This document shows positions 1 to 7,762 of a stretch of 64,000 nucleotides of DNA, piece after piece; the stretch's first letter is position 1; every line of letters begins with the position of its first letter. Source of the stretch: SW4 sp042466115 (GTDB lineage: Bacteria > Pseudomonadota > Alphaproteobacteria > Rhodobacterales > Rhodobacteraceae); assembly GCF_042466115.1 (NCBI RefSeq), contig NZ_JAXHBQ010000001.1:1488001-1552000 (forward strand). Reading direction: 5' to 3'. Below the pieces are notes generated by a model. The model did no database searches. It was not told where the DNA came from and worked only from the letters and a program-made list of their open reading frames with translations. The position numbers and the translations under genes were made by a program.

Positions 1-557
1 GCAGCCGCAAGGCGCGCGGCCTCAGCACTTGCGTCAATTTCATCGCGTGCGGTTGCCAGCGCCAGATTCAACGCGTCCTGTTCACCAAGCAATTCATCGC
101 GCGTGCCTTCCAGTCCCGCGACCGTTTCGCGCAGGTCACTGCGCTGCGCGAGAAGGCCCGCGACCTGTGCCTCGAACCCTGTGATACGGTTTTCAGCCGC
201 GACCAGCGCAGCCGCTTGCGCATCGCGCTCCTGCGTGAGGCTGGCGACCAAGGCCGCCTGTCGTTCCGCTTCGTCGGATGTCGCGGCAAGTGACGTGGTC
301 AACGACCCGACAGTTGCCGCCAGTTGCGCAGAACGGTCCTGTTCCAGCCCCAAGGCCTGCGCCAGCGATGCCACTTCGGCCGTGAGTTGCGACAGGCGCG
401 ATTCCTGTCCTGTGATCGTTTCGCGCAGAACGAACTGGATCACCATAAAGATCGTCAACACGAACATCAGGACCAGCAAAAGACCCGTCATCGCATCGAC
501 AAACCCCGGCCAGATCGAGGCCTGAAACCGTGTGCCTGTGCGCCGGCTTAGGGCCAT
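1..557 (-). CDS. MotB-like membrane protein with coiled coil (partial)
   Basis: This gene runs off the left edge, so only about 185 N-terminal residues are visible. Its ATG overlaps the stop of the ExbB-like gene (TAATG), which implies translational coupling. Residues 16-45 form one membrane helix beginning WPGFVDAMTG, which resembles the MotB plug helix, with Asp21 in the place of its proton-carrying aspartate. From about residue 52 onward the protein is a continuous Ala/Leu/Glu-rich coiled coil. By family knowledge such proteins pair with MotA/TolQ/ExbB channels and usually end in an OmpA-type peptidoglycan-binding domain, but that part lies outside the window. Inference: it is the stator partner of the neighbouring channel. 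It could also belong to a different MotAB-like machine; the missing C-terminus would decide. Confidence 0.7.
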   Translation of the reverse strand, partial: MALSRRTGTRFQASIWPGFVDAMTGLLLVLMFVLTIFMVIQFVLRETITGQESRLSQLTAEVASLAQALGLEQDRSAQLAATVGSLTTSLAATSDEAERQAALVASLTQERDAQAAALVAAENRITGFEAQVAGLLAQRSDLRETVAGLEGTRDELLGEQDALNLALATARDEIDASAEAARLAA

Positions 558-1738
558 TAGCCCTGCCCGCCATCACCCTTGCGGGCGCGGTTTTGCGATT
601 GGCGCAATGCGCGGGTCAGCGCAGCGATGTCTGTGCGCAGATCGGCCAAAACCTCTTGGCGACCCGCTGCCATTTCCTCGAGGATGCGCAGCAGTTGCAC
701 ATCAATCGAGCGCAAGCGCATCCGGCTTTCGGCGTCGATCCCTTCCATGCCGCTGTCTTGCAGCTTTGCAATCAGCGCCTCCTGGCCATCGGCCACGCGA
801 AGCAGGGCGGCATTGCTGTCACCCTGATCCAGTTTTTCCGTCAGTTTTTCCACAGCGCCGACAAGATGTCCCATGCGTTCGTCAACCTGCGTGCGGCTGA
901 CATCCGATTGCGTGAACATCAGCTGCAGGGATTCCATTTGTTCGGCCATGTGATCAATCACACCGGCCATCACGTTTGCTTCGCCGCTGCCGCCTTCTTC
1001 GCCGCTGGCGAAACCGACGCGGGTGATCGTTGACAGCCATTCCTCAAGTTCGCGGTAGAACCGGTTCTGGCCGTGACCTGCGAACAGTTCAAGCAGGCCG
1101 ATCACCAGTGACCCGGCCAGCCCCAACAGCGACGAGGCAAAGGCCACGCCCATCCCGCCAAGTTGGCTTTCCAGCCCCGCTTGCAGGCGGTTGAAGATAT
1201 CGACGCCTGTTTCACCTTCGTCAGGGGTCAACGATTGGATCGTTTCGACGAGCGCGGGCACCGTCGTGGCAAGGCCATAGAACGTTCCCAAAAGGCCAAG
1301 GAAAATCAAGGTATTGACGATATATCGCGTGATTTCACGGGCTTCGTCGATGCGTTGCGCCACACTGTCCAGAATGGACCGGCTGGACGACGACGAAATC
1401 TGCATCCGCGATCCGCGTGAACGCAGCAAGGTTGCAAGCGGCGCTAGCAATTGTGGCGCGATCGTAATCTCGTGGCCGATCCGTTCGCGTGCGAACCCTT
1501 CGATCCAGCGCACCGCGCGGATCAGTTGCGTGACCTGCCCGAAACAGGCCAGTATCCCGATGAAAAACACCACCAGAATAAAGCCGTTCAGATACGGATT
1601 GGCGAGGAATACCGGCCCCACGCGCGGCGCTGCCAGATAGGCACCCGCCGCGACAAGGGCCAGCACAACCAGCATCGACGTGATCTGGCGCACGGGTTGG
1701 GAAAACTGCGGCTCGGCCTCTGGGTCCCTTTTGTCCAT
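557..1738 (-). CDS. MotA/TolQ/ExbB-like proton channel protein
   Basis: The product is 393 residues. Four membrane segments are visible: about residues 21-37, 50-68, 139-160 and 197-221. The last two (TLIFLGLLGTFYGLATT and GGMGVAFASSLLGLAGS) carry the Gly-rich packing typical of the MotA/TolQ/ExbB family. The C-terminal 170 residues are hydrophilic and predicted helical. The start is the ATG before MDKRDPEAEP; longer in-frame readings upstream have no membrane-protein character. The gene is coupled by TAATG to the MotB-like gene downstream, so the two probably form a proton-driven inner-membrane complex. The protein is longer than ExbB or TolQ. Substrate and role cannot be read from the sequence; there are no flagellar or TonB genes alongside. 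Confidence 0.75.
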   Translation of the reverse strand: MDKRDPEAEPQFSQPVRQITSMLVVLALVAAGAYLAAPRVGPVFLANPYLNGFILVVFFIGILACFGQVTQLIRAVRWIEGFARERIGHEITIAPQLLAPLATLLRSRGSRMQISSSSSRSILDSVAQRIDEAREITRYIVNTLIFLGLLGTFYGLATTVPALVETIQSLTPDEGETGVDIFNRLQAGLESQLGGMGVAFASSLLGLAGSLVIGLLELFAGHGQNRFYRELEEWLSTITRVGFASGEEGGSGEANVMAGVIDHMAEQMESLQLMFTQSDVSRTQVDERMGHLVGAVEKLTEKLDQGDSNAALLRVADGQEALIAKLQDSGMEGIDAESRMRLRSIDVQLLRILEEMAAGRQEVLADLRTDIAALTRALRQSQNRARKGDGGQG

Positions 1739-1818
1739 CTGGGCAACAGGTCCTCTCAATTGTTTGTGGCCCTGAACATAGGGGCAGCGCGCGCAAAACC
1801 CAAATGAAATATGCCTGA

Positions 1819-2349
1819 TCAGCCTGTTGTCAGGGCGCGCACACGGGTCACGAGCCACGCCATTTCCGCGTCCTTGATCCCCATCTGCGTCAGGTGACTG
1901 GCCGTGTTGAACAGGTATTCGGTGTTGGGGCCGCGCCCACCCACGGCACGCGCGATCATTTGCGCCTGCTGTTCCAGCGGAAACTGGCAATACTGCACGT
2001 GATCGCGATTGATCACATAGGCCAGCGCCGTGACGGTTTCGCCGCCTTCAAGGATCAACGGCACATGTGCCTCGAGGTAGGCGGATGAAATCAGCTCGCG
2101 CTCGCGCAGGTAGGTATGCACCGCGTCTTCTTCGCCGTCTGCCACGCGAAACGCCACGCCGGTGCAACGCCCCCCCTCTGCCTCGTCCAGCGCCAGCACC
2201 AGCCCCGGATCATCTTCGGTGCCGCGATGATGGATCGACAGCATGCAGAAACTGCGGTGATACCCGTCCAGCCGCGCTGTGACGGTTTGCGCAGGTGTGA
2301 AACCGGGGTTCCACAAAAGTGATCCGTATCCGAAAACCCAAAGCGGCAT
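1819..2349 (-). CDS. chaC: ChaC-type gamma-glutamylcyclotransferase
   Basis: The product is 176 residues, the usual size for bacterial ChaC. The N-terminal substrate-loop motif YGSLLW is at residues 8-13, the region YLRERE (80-85) contains the likely catalytic glutamate, and GPNxEYL at 140-146 matches the family C-terminus. ChaC enzymes cleave glutathione in the cytoplasm to 5-oxoproline and Cys-Gly. The gene is divergent from the DUF2125 gene, with 65 bases between the start codons. The ATG is preceded by a purine-rich stretch. It is functionally related to gshB and the GST further right, but not linked to them. Confidence 0.88.
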   Translation of the reverse strand: MPLWVFGYGSLLWNPGFTPAQTVTARLDGYHRSFCMLSIHHRGTEDDPGLVLALDEAEGGRCTGVAFRVADGEEDAVHTYLRERELISSAYLEAHVPLILEGGETVTALAYVINRDHVQYCQFPLEQQAQMIARAVGGRGPNTEYLFNTASHLTQMGIKDAEMAWLVTRVRALTTG

Positions 2350-2414
2350 TGTGCTGGTCCTTGCAAACTGGCCCCTGTAAACACCAGCTTGGGTTTGGGC
2401 GAAAGGGCCACGTG

Positions 2415-3410
2415 ATGAAGCGTTTGATCTGGATCGTCGGTATTTTTGCGCTGCTGTATGGCGGCTACTGGTTTGTCGGGCGCAGCGGCATCCAGACTGG
2501 CGCTGAAACGGTGCTGACCGACATGCGCGATGATGGCTGGACGGTGGATTATACCGACCTGTCGACTCGCGGTTTTCCATCGCGATTTGACACAACCTTG
2601 ACCGATGTGACCCTGTTTGATCCCGCGACCCTGTCCGGCTGGACCGGTGACTGGCTACAGGTTTTTGCCTTGTCCTACCGCCCCAACGAGGTGATCGCCC
2701 TGTTCCCTCCAGACCAAACGCTGACCCTTGGCGGAGAAGAATTTCGCCTTGAAAGCAGTGATATGCGGGCAAGTGCCGCCGTGCGTGCTGCAACAAACCT
2801 GCCGTTCGACCGCGCGACACTTGATATGCAGGCGCCGCGCCTGAACGGGCCCGATGACGCATGGCAAATCGCCGCCAGCCGCATATTGATCGCCTTGCGC
2901 GACACGCGCGTCGCGACCAATACCTATGATTTTTTCGCAGAGGTTGAATCTCTTGCCCTTCCACGGGACATCCGTCTGATGCTTGATCCTGATGCTGCCC
3001 TGCCCCAGGCAATCCGGTTGGCGCGGCTTGACGGCAATCTGTCCCTGTCCCATCCGGTTGACCGCTTTGCGGGGGATGCTCCGGTTAATGTCACGGGCAT
3101 TTCCCTGCGCGAGTTTGCCCTTGGCTGGGGTGATCTGGAGTTCCGTGCCGTGGGTGATATTGTGGCTGATGCGTCGGGCTTTGCAAGTGGCAACGTGACC
3201 CTGACCCTGCGCCGCTGGCAAGAGGTTCTGGACCTTCTGGTGCGCGCGGGCATGGTTCAGGAAAACGCCTCGTTCACGATCGCGGCGATGGCACAAAACA
3301 TGGATGCAACGCCGGATGATCCAGACCTTCTGACGCTAAAAGTCACAATGGCAAACGGGCTGATGAACATTGGCGGCCTGCCGGTCGGCACAGCGCCGCA
3401 GTTGCGCTAG
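2415..3410 (+). CDS. DUF2125 domain-containing protein
   Basis: The product is 331 residues with an N-terminal membrane anchor or uncleaved signal (about residues 2-20, WIVGIFALLYGGYW). The rest is a soluble beta-rich region with repeated LTLGG/LDMQAPRL/LTLRR-like strands, as expected for the alphaproteobacterial DUF2125 family, which probably faces the periplasm. The molecular function is unknown. The ATG at 2415 was chosen because the hydrophobic segment begins directly after it; the 32 residues read in frame upstream look non-coding. The stop codon shares the tetranucleotide CTAG with the stop of the convergent extensin-like gene. Confidence 0.75.
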   Translation: MKRLIWIVGIFALLYGGYWFVGRSGIQTGAETVLTDMRDDGWTVDYTDLSTRGFPSRFDTTLTDVTLFDPATLSGWTGDWLQVFALSYRPNEVIALFPPDQTLTLGGEEFRLESSDMRASAAVRAATNLPFDRATLDMQAPRLNGPDDAWQIAASRILIALRDTRVATNTYDFFAEVESLALPRDIRLMLDPDAALPQAIRLARLDGNLSLSHPVDRFAGDAPVNVTGISLREFALGWGDLEFRAVGDIVADASGFASGNVTLTLRRWQEVLDLLVRAGMVQENASFTIAAMAQNMDATPDDPDLLTLKVTMANGLMNIGGLPVGTAPQLR

Positions 3411-4165
3411 CGGCAGTAGCTGCCAGACCTGTAGCGCGCCGTGTCAAAATGGAAATGATCGCGATGATCAGCATTGGCATCGGGGCCAAGAACAGTTCCG
3501 AATGGCCCGCAGGCCGCGCGGTGCATTTCGCGCAGCGCCCGCCCGCGCGCGCCCGACCCCCAGTCACGCAACACGCTGATTTCCGACCCGTCCCGTAGTT
3601 TGATCGCGGAAATGTCGATTGCGCGCCCAAAGGCGTGTTCCGACAGCCGCCCGCCGCTACGGGTGCGGCAGGAATAGTGCCCGATCACCCTTAGACCTGC
3701 GATGCCGCCACCCTGATCGGCAACTGCGCGGCGCGCGCCGTCCTGAACCCAGCGGCGCAGCGCGCCCGCTGTGCGGCAATCCATGATCGCCGAAGGCGAC
3801 AGGCGCACGCCAGCGACTGTTCTCACCCGCACGGCGCCTTCGACACCACAACTGCCAGGACCGGGATGATTGCCAATCGTATCCCCCTGAATTTCCAGAT
3901 CGCCGCAAACGGCACCGCGCTGGCGTTCACGATCTATCCGGCGCGCCATCGCAAGAATTTCAGGCGGGCGCACCGTTGGGCGCGGTGAAAACGGCACAGC
4001 TTGCAAACTCATCGTGGACAGGAACCATTCGGCCCGCGCTTCGGGACCGGTGCGGGCGATGGCAGGAACGACCGCGCGCGCAACTGGCCGCAGCGACGTG
4101 TCGGGCGCTTCGGCCATCGCGGCGACGGTCAGCGCCAACAGCACGATGAATGCCGCGCGGATCAT
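3407..4165 (-). CDS. extensin-like C-terminal domain protein
   Basis: The product is 252 residues with an N-terminal signal peptide ending near MAEA (residue 20). The C-terminal half carries SEHAFGRAID (175-184) and DHFHFD (236-241), which match the metal-ligand pattern SxHxxGxAxD...HxH of the extensin-like C family, related to DD-carboxypeptidases of the VanY/DUF882 type. Four or more cysteines (87, 106, 130, 166) suggest disulphides and export. Likely role: periplasmic peptidoglycan-associated enzyme; no substrate can be named. It is the last gene of a hisC-tyrC-extensin transcript, its ATG overlapping the tyrC stop by ATGA. Confidence 0.82.
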   Translation of the reverse strand: MIRAAFIVLLALTVAAMAEAPDTSLRPVARAVVPAIARTGPEARAEWFLSTMSLQAVPFSPRPTVRPPEILAMARRIDRERQRGAVCGDLEIQGDTIGNHPGPGSCGVEGAVRVRTVAGVRLSPSAIMDCRTAGALRRWVQDGARRAVADQGGGIAGLRVIGHYSCRTRSGGRLSEHAFGRAIDISAIKLRDGSEISVLRDWGSGARGRALREMHRAACGPFGTVLGPDANADHRDHFHFDTARYRSGSYCR

Positions 4166-5079
4166 GTTTTCTTGGGTGCGCGGCCAAAGTTCGGCGCATC
4201 CGTATCCTGCCCTGCTTCGATGATTCCGCGGCGGATCGCGCGGGTATGGGTGAAATAGTCGTGCAACATATCACCGTCACCCTGACGGATCGCGCGCTGC
4301 AGGGCGAACAGTTCTTCGGTAAAGCGACCCAGTATTTCCAGCGTGGCCTCTTTGTTATTCAGGAAAACATCGCGCCACATGGTCGGGTCGCTGGCCGCAA
4401 TACGAGTAAAATCGCGAAAACCGGCGGCCGAGTATTTGACGACCTCGCTATCGGTCACGCGGCGCAAATCATCGGCCACACCGACCATCGTGTAGGCAAT
4501 CAGGTGCGGCGTGTGGCTGGTGACGGCCAGCACCAGATCGTGATGATCGGCCTCCATCGTTTCGACGAAACTCCCCATTCCTTCCCACAAGCCACGCAAG
4601 CGGGCGACCGCATCGGCGTCCGCATCACCCGGCACGATCAGACACCATCTGTTGTCGAAAAGCTCCGCAAAGCCCGACCGCGGCCCCGATTGTTCGGTCC
4701 CTGCCAAAGGGTGGGCTGGCACAAAATGCACGGTGTCCGGCAGGTGCGGCGCGACCGCATCAATCACCGCCTGCTTTACGGACCCGACATCGCTCACTGT
4801 CGCACCGGCCTTCAGGACCGGCGCTATTTCCGCAGCGACCGCGCCCATCGCGCCGACGGGCACACACAGCACGACCAGATCTGCGCCATCTGCCGCTTCG
4901 GCTGCGGTCTCGGCGATGTGGTCGCACAGGCCAATCTCGCGGGCAATCGCGCGTGTTTCGGCAGACCGCGAGGTGCCGACGATTTCGCCAGCAAGCCCCG
5001 CGCGGCGCATCGCATGCACCATGGATGACGCGATCAACCCAAGGCCGATCAGGGCAACGCGGTTGTAAATCACACTCAT
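4162..5079 (-). CDS. tyrC: prephenate/arogenate dehydrogenase (TyrA/TyrC type)
   Basis: The product is 305 residues. An N-terminal Rossmann motif GLGLIASS lies at 12-19, SDVGSVK at 96-102, and the conserved HPLAGTEQSGP begins at 123; HTPH in the second domain is also typical. The enzyme oxidatively decarboxylates prephenate and/or arogenate with NAD(P)+ in tyrosine synthesis. It has no chorismate mutase domain and no ACT domain, so it is the monofunctional form. It overlaps hisC upstream by ATGA and the extensin-like gene downstream by ATGA. Pairing with a HisC-type aminotransferase is common in this class and suggests the two act together in tyrosine formation. Confidence 0.9.
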   Translation of the reverse strand: MSVIYNRVALIGLGLIASSMVHAMRRAGLAGEIVGTSRSAETRAIAREIGLCDHIAETAAEAADGADLVVLCVPVGAMGAVAAEIAPVLKAGATVSDVGSVKQAVIDAVAPHLPDTVHFVPAHPLAGTEQSGPRSGFAELFDNRWCLIVPGDADADAVARLRGLWEGMGSFVETMEADHHDLVLAVTSHTPHLIAYTMVGVADDLRRVTDSEVVKYSAAGFRDFTRIAASDPTMWRDVFLNNKEATLEILGRFTEELFALQRAIRQGDGDMLHDYFTHTRAIRRGIIEAGQDTDAPNFGRAPKKT

Positions 5080-6164
5080 GTCCCTGCCCCTTTGAATTGG
5101 CCGACCGCGTGGACGACGCGGCGACAGGATGCTTCGTCACCCACGGTGATGCGCAGGCAGTTAGGCAGCCCGTATCCCGCGACACGGCGCACCAGTATCC
5201 CTTCGCTGCGCAGGTGTTCGTCACAGGCTACCGCTTCGGCCTCGTCCGCAAAGCGCGCCAGCACAAAATTCGCCATCGAGGTATCGGACGGGACACCCAA
5301 AGCGGCCAAACCGTTGGCCAACCATTCGCGCCAGCGGGCGTTTTCCGTGCGGCACTTTTCCAGATAGGCCGTATCGCGGACCGCGGCTTCTGCCGCGGCA
5401 AGGGCGGCGGCGGACAGATTGAACGGACCGCGAATGCGGTTCAGCACATCAATCACCGCGCGTGGGCCATAGCCCCAGCCAACACGCAGCCCACCAAGGC
5501 CATAAATCTTGGAAAAGGTGCGCGACATGAACACGTTGTCACGCCCATCGAGCAGCGCGGCCCCCGCGTCATAACCTTCGACAAATTCGGCGTAGGCACC
5601 GTCAAGAACCAGCATCGCTTGCGGTGGCAAGCCATCGGCCAGTCGTTCCAGTGCCGCCATGCCCAGCATCGTGCCGGTCGGGTTGGCGGGGTTGGCGATG
5701 AACACCAGTTTCGTGCGCTTGGTGCAGGCCGCCAGAATGGCATCCACGTCCACCACGCGGTCACGTTCGGGCACATTGACGGCCTTGGCCCCCACGGCCG
5801 AGGTATAGATCGGATACATGGAAAACCCGTGGTCCGTATAGATGATCTCGTCGCGCGGGCCAGCATAGGCTTCGGCCAGAAGATGCAGGATATCACCACT
5901 GCCGACACCGCAAATCACGCGGTCGGGATCAACCGACCAGACCTCGCCGATGGCACGGCGCAGGCTTGCATGATCTGTCGACGGATAGCGGTGCAAATCA
6001 TGTACGGCGCGCGAAAACGCTTCCTTGGCGGCAGGGCTGGGGCCAAGCGGGTTTTCGTTGGACGACAGCTTGAGAACATTGGTCTGCCCGTCAACGCTGG
6101 ATGCGCCGCCCTGATACAGCGCAATATCCAGAATTCCCCGTTGCGGTTTGATCTTCGCGCCCAT
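5076..6164 (-). CDS. hisC: histidinol-phosphate aminotransferase (HisC family)
   Basis: The product is about 362 residues. This PLP enzyme of fold type I shows SSNENPLGPS (34-43), NPANPTGT (158-165), Asp188 in LDGAYAEF, and the Schiff-base lysine Lys219 in SRTFSKIYGLGG. It transfers an amino group to imidazole-acetol phosphate in histidine synthesis; family members placed next to tyrC often also serve tyrosine and phenylalanine. The start is uncertain: an ATG at 6209 would add 15 residues, but the ATG at 6164 has the better spaced AAAGG ribosome site and matches the family N-terminus. It is the first gene of a three-gene transcript and reads away from the rpsD terminator. Confidence 0.9.
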   Translation of the reverse strand: MGAKIKPQRGILDIALYQGGASSVDGQTNVLKLSSNENPLGPSPAAKEAFSRAVHDLHRYPSTDHASLRRAIGEVWSVDPDRVICGVGSGDILHLLAEAYAGPRDEIIYTDHGFSMYPIYTSAVGAKAVNVPERDRVVDVDAILAACTKRTKLVFIANPANPTGTMLGMAALERLADGLPPQAMLVLDGAYAEFVEGYDAGAALLDGRDNVFMSRTFSKIYGLGGLRVGWGYGPRAVIDVLNRIRGPFNLSAAALAAAEAAVRDTAYLEKCRTENARWREWLANGLAALGVPSDTSMANFVLARFADEAEAVACDEHLRSEGILVRRVAGYGLPNCLRITVGDEASCRRVVHAVGQFKGAGT

Positions 6165-6240
6165 GGCAGAGGCCTTTCCCATAATCCTTGCAACTTCTAG
6201 CGGCCACATCCGTCCAAGACCAGCCAGAAGGTGCAGATAC

Positions 6241-6272
6241 GCAAAAGGGCCGCAGCTTGCGCCGCGACCCTT
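6241..6272 (-). terminator. rho-independent terminator of rpsD
   Basis: Read on the minus strand, 6272 to 6245 forms a 12-pair stem (two G-U pairs) with a GCAA loop, followed by TTTTGC. It lies about 20 bases after the rpsD stop and before hisC, so it separates the ribosomal gene from the amino-acid operon. Confidence 0.85.
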
Positions 6273-6294
6273 GAATTTGAACTGCCTGAACCGA

Positions 6295-6915
6295 TTAGTT
6301 CTTGGCGTAAAATTCCACGACGAGGTTCGGTTCCATCATGACGGGATAAGGCACATCGCCCAGCGCAGGGGTGCGCACGAACGTTGCTGTCATTTTGGAA
6401 TGATCGGCGTCGATGTAATCGGGCACGTCGCGCTCGGGCAGCTGTGTGGCTTCCAGAACGACAGCAATCTGCTTGGATTTCTGGCGCACTTCGATCACAT
6501 CACCTTCCTTGACGCGGTAGGACGGGATATTGACGCGCTGGCCGTTCACGGTGACGTGGCCGTGGTTCACGAACTGGCGTGCGGCAAACACTGTCGCCAC
6601 GAACTTGGCGCGGTACACAACGGCGTCCAGACGGCGTTCCAGCAGACCGATCAGGTTTTCACCTGTATCGCCTTTTACGCGCTCGGCCTCGCCATAGATG
6701 CGGCGGAACTGCTTTTCGGTCAGATCACCGTAGTAACCTTTCAGCTTTTGCTTGGCGCGCAGCTGGATGCCGAAATCGGACAGTTTGCCCTTGCGGCGCT
6801 GACCGTGCTGGCCGGGGCCATATTCACGACGATTGACGGGGGATTTCGGACGACCCCAGATGTTTTCACCCATCCGGCGGTCAATTTTGTATTTGGCAGA
6901 CGTGCGTTTGGTCAC
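6295..6915 (-). CDS. rpsD: 30S ribosomal protein S4
   Basis: The product is 206 residues, the standard S4 length. The N-terminal MTKRTSAKYKIDRRMGENIW region and the S4 RNA-binding domain (about 96-160, with RLDAVVYRAKF and VNHGHVTVNG) are clear. S4 binds 16S rRNA early in 30S assembly. The start codon is GTG, preceded by a strong AAGGAG six bases or so upstream. The gene stands alone, not in the alpha operon next to rpoA, with its own promoter, a roughly 100-base leader and a strong terminator. Confidence 0.98.
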   Translation of the reverse strand: MTKRTSAKYKIDRRMGENIWGRPKSPVNRREYGPGQHGQRRKGKLSDFGIQLRAKQKLKGYYGDLTEKQFRRIYGEAERVKGDTGENLIGLLERRLDAVVYRAKFVATVFAARQFVNHGHVTVNGQRVNIPSYRVKEGDVIEVRQKSKQIAVVLEATQLPERDVPDYIDADHSKMTATFVRTPALGDVPYPVMMEPNLVVEFYAKN

Positions 6916-7016
6916 GGCTGATCTCCTTCTTAGGGGCCCTTGAGGGCGTGAAGGGCGTTGTCCTCTGGCCGAAGCCCGACAGGCATCCCCTTGCAGGGGC
7001 CACCAACACCAATGAA
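6916..7016 (-). promoter_or_regulatory. rpsD 5' leader with two hairpins
   Basis: Between the predicted transcription start (about 7016) and the GTG lie about 100 bases without a gene. The minus strand shows a GG/CC-extended CCCCT-GCA-AGGGG hairpin (6982-7001) and a GGC-TTCG-GCC tetraloop hairpin (6967-6976), then the Shine-Dalgarno. A structured leader on a lone S4 gene suggests autoregulation by S4; this is inference only. Confidence 0.35.
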
Positions 7017-7022
7017 TGCGCG

Positions 7023-7050
7023 CTTATATAAGTGTCTTGGACGGAGTCAA
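7023..7050 (-). promoter_or_regulatory. sigma-70 promoter of rpsD
   Basis: On the minus strand there is TTGACT (7050-7045), a 16-base spacer, and TATAAG (7028-7023). The -35 element overlaps the stop codon of the upstream M50 peptidase gene. Confidence 0.75.
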
Positions 7051-7736
7051 CGGCTATCTGGCTGCGGCCCAAAGGTAATGTTGCTGGGCCGTTTCAAGGC
7101 AATCCATAGCGTTGCAAATATCACGATCAGGCTCAGGATAAACCAGACGGATCCAACGATCCCTTCGGTCAATCCGGTCCGCCCCGCGATTGACGCCGCA
7201 TCACTCATCACATCAGACCCGAACCGGCGTGGGATGATCGTGTCGGTGGCAATATCCCACGGCACATAAAGCATGCTTGCCAGCCCGATCACCCGCAGGA
7301 TCAAATCAGACACCTGGGCATGCAGCCACCACGCCACCGCAATCAACGCCGCCCCGATCAGCAGGGTAAACCCGACCGCGAACATGTCGCGCATATAGAA
7401 TAATGCCGCAAAGATCATCACGGCCCCAACGCCTGCGGCCACAGCCCTGTCCGCGCGCGATAGAACAGCAGCCAAAAACAGCGCCGCACCAATGATCAAA
7501 GACCCAAGATAGCCCGCTGTCGAAATCCAGAACCCGTTGCCACCCCGGGTGACGGCAAGCCCGCCTTCGTTTTGATGGAAGGTAACGGAAACAACCTCGC
7601 CACCCGTCGCCAGCGCCATGCCTGCGTGGGACAGCTCGTGAAACAGCACGACAAGCACACGAAGGGGCCAGATCACATTGGTGTTCCAAAGGGCGTAAAT
7701 CAGAGCCGTCAGCACGATCAACTGCCAATGGCCCAT
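7047..7736 (-). CDS. M50 family (M50B-like) membrane metalloprotease
   Basis: The product is 229 residues and very hydrophobic, with about six membrane segments. The zinc-binding HELSH motif is at residues 33-37 inside the second hydrophobic segment, as in M50B-like peptidases (PF13398 type). The usual second metal-binding motif (a DG-type sequence) was not recognised, so activity is likely but not certain. Start choice: a TTG at 7760 lies in frame, but the ATG at 7736 has GGTTGGTGG about ten bases upstream and was preferred. It follows the Hint-domain gene on the same strand by 26 bases, so the two may be cotranscribed. Confidence 0.75.
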   Translation of the reverse strand: MGHWQLIVLTALIYALWNTNVIWPLRVLVVLFHELSHAGMALATGGEVVSVTFHQNEGGLAVTRGGNGFWISTAGYLGSLIIGAALFLAAVLSRADRAVAAGVGAVMIFAALFYMRDMFAVGFTLLIGAALIAVAWWLHAQVSDLILRVIGLASMLYVPWDIATDTIIPRRFGSDVMSDAASIAGRTGLTEGIVGSVWFILSLIVIFATLWIALKRPSNITFGPQPDSR

Positions 7737-7762
7737 GAGGTAGCCACCAACCTTGGCCAAGT

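Noticed and set aside
1..1738. Zorya-like (ZorA/ZorB) defence pair
   Set aside because: The MotA/MotB resemblance alone is shared by many stator systems. No ZorC, ZorD or ZorE gene is seen and no defence genes surround it.
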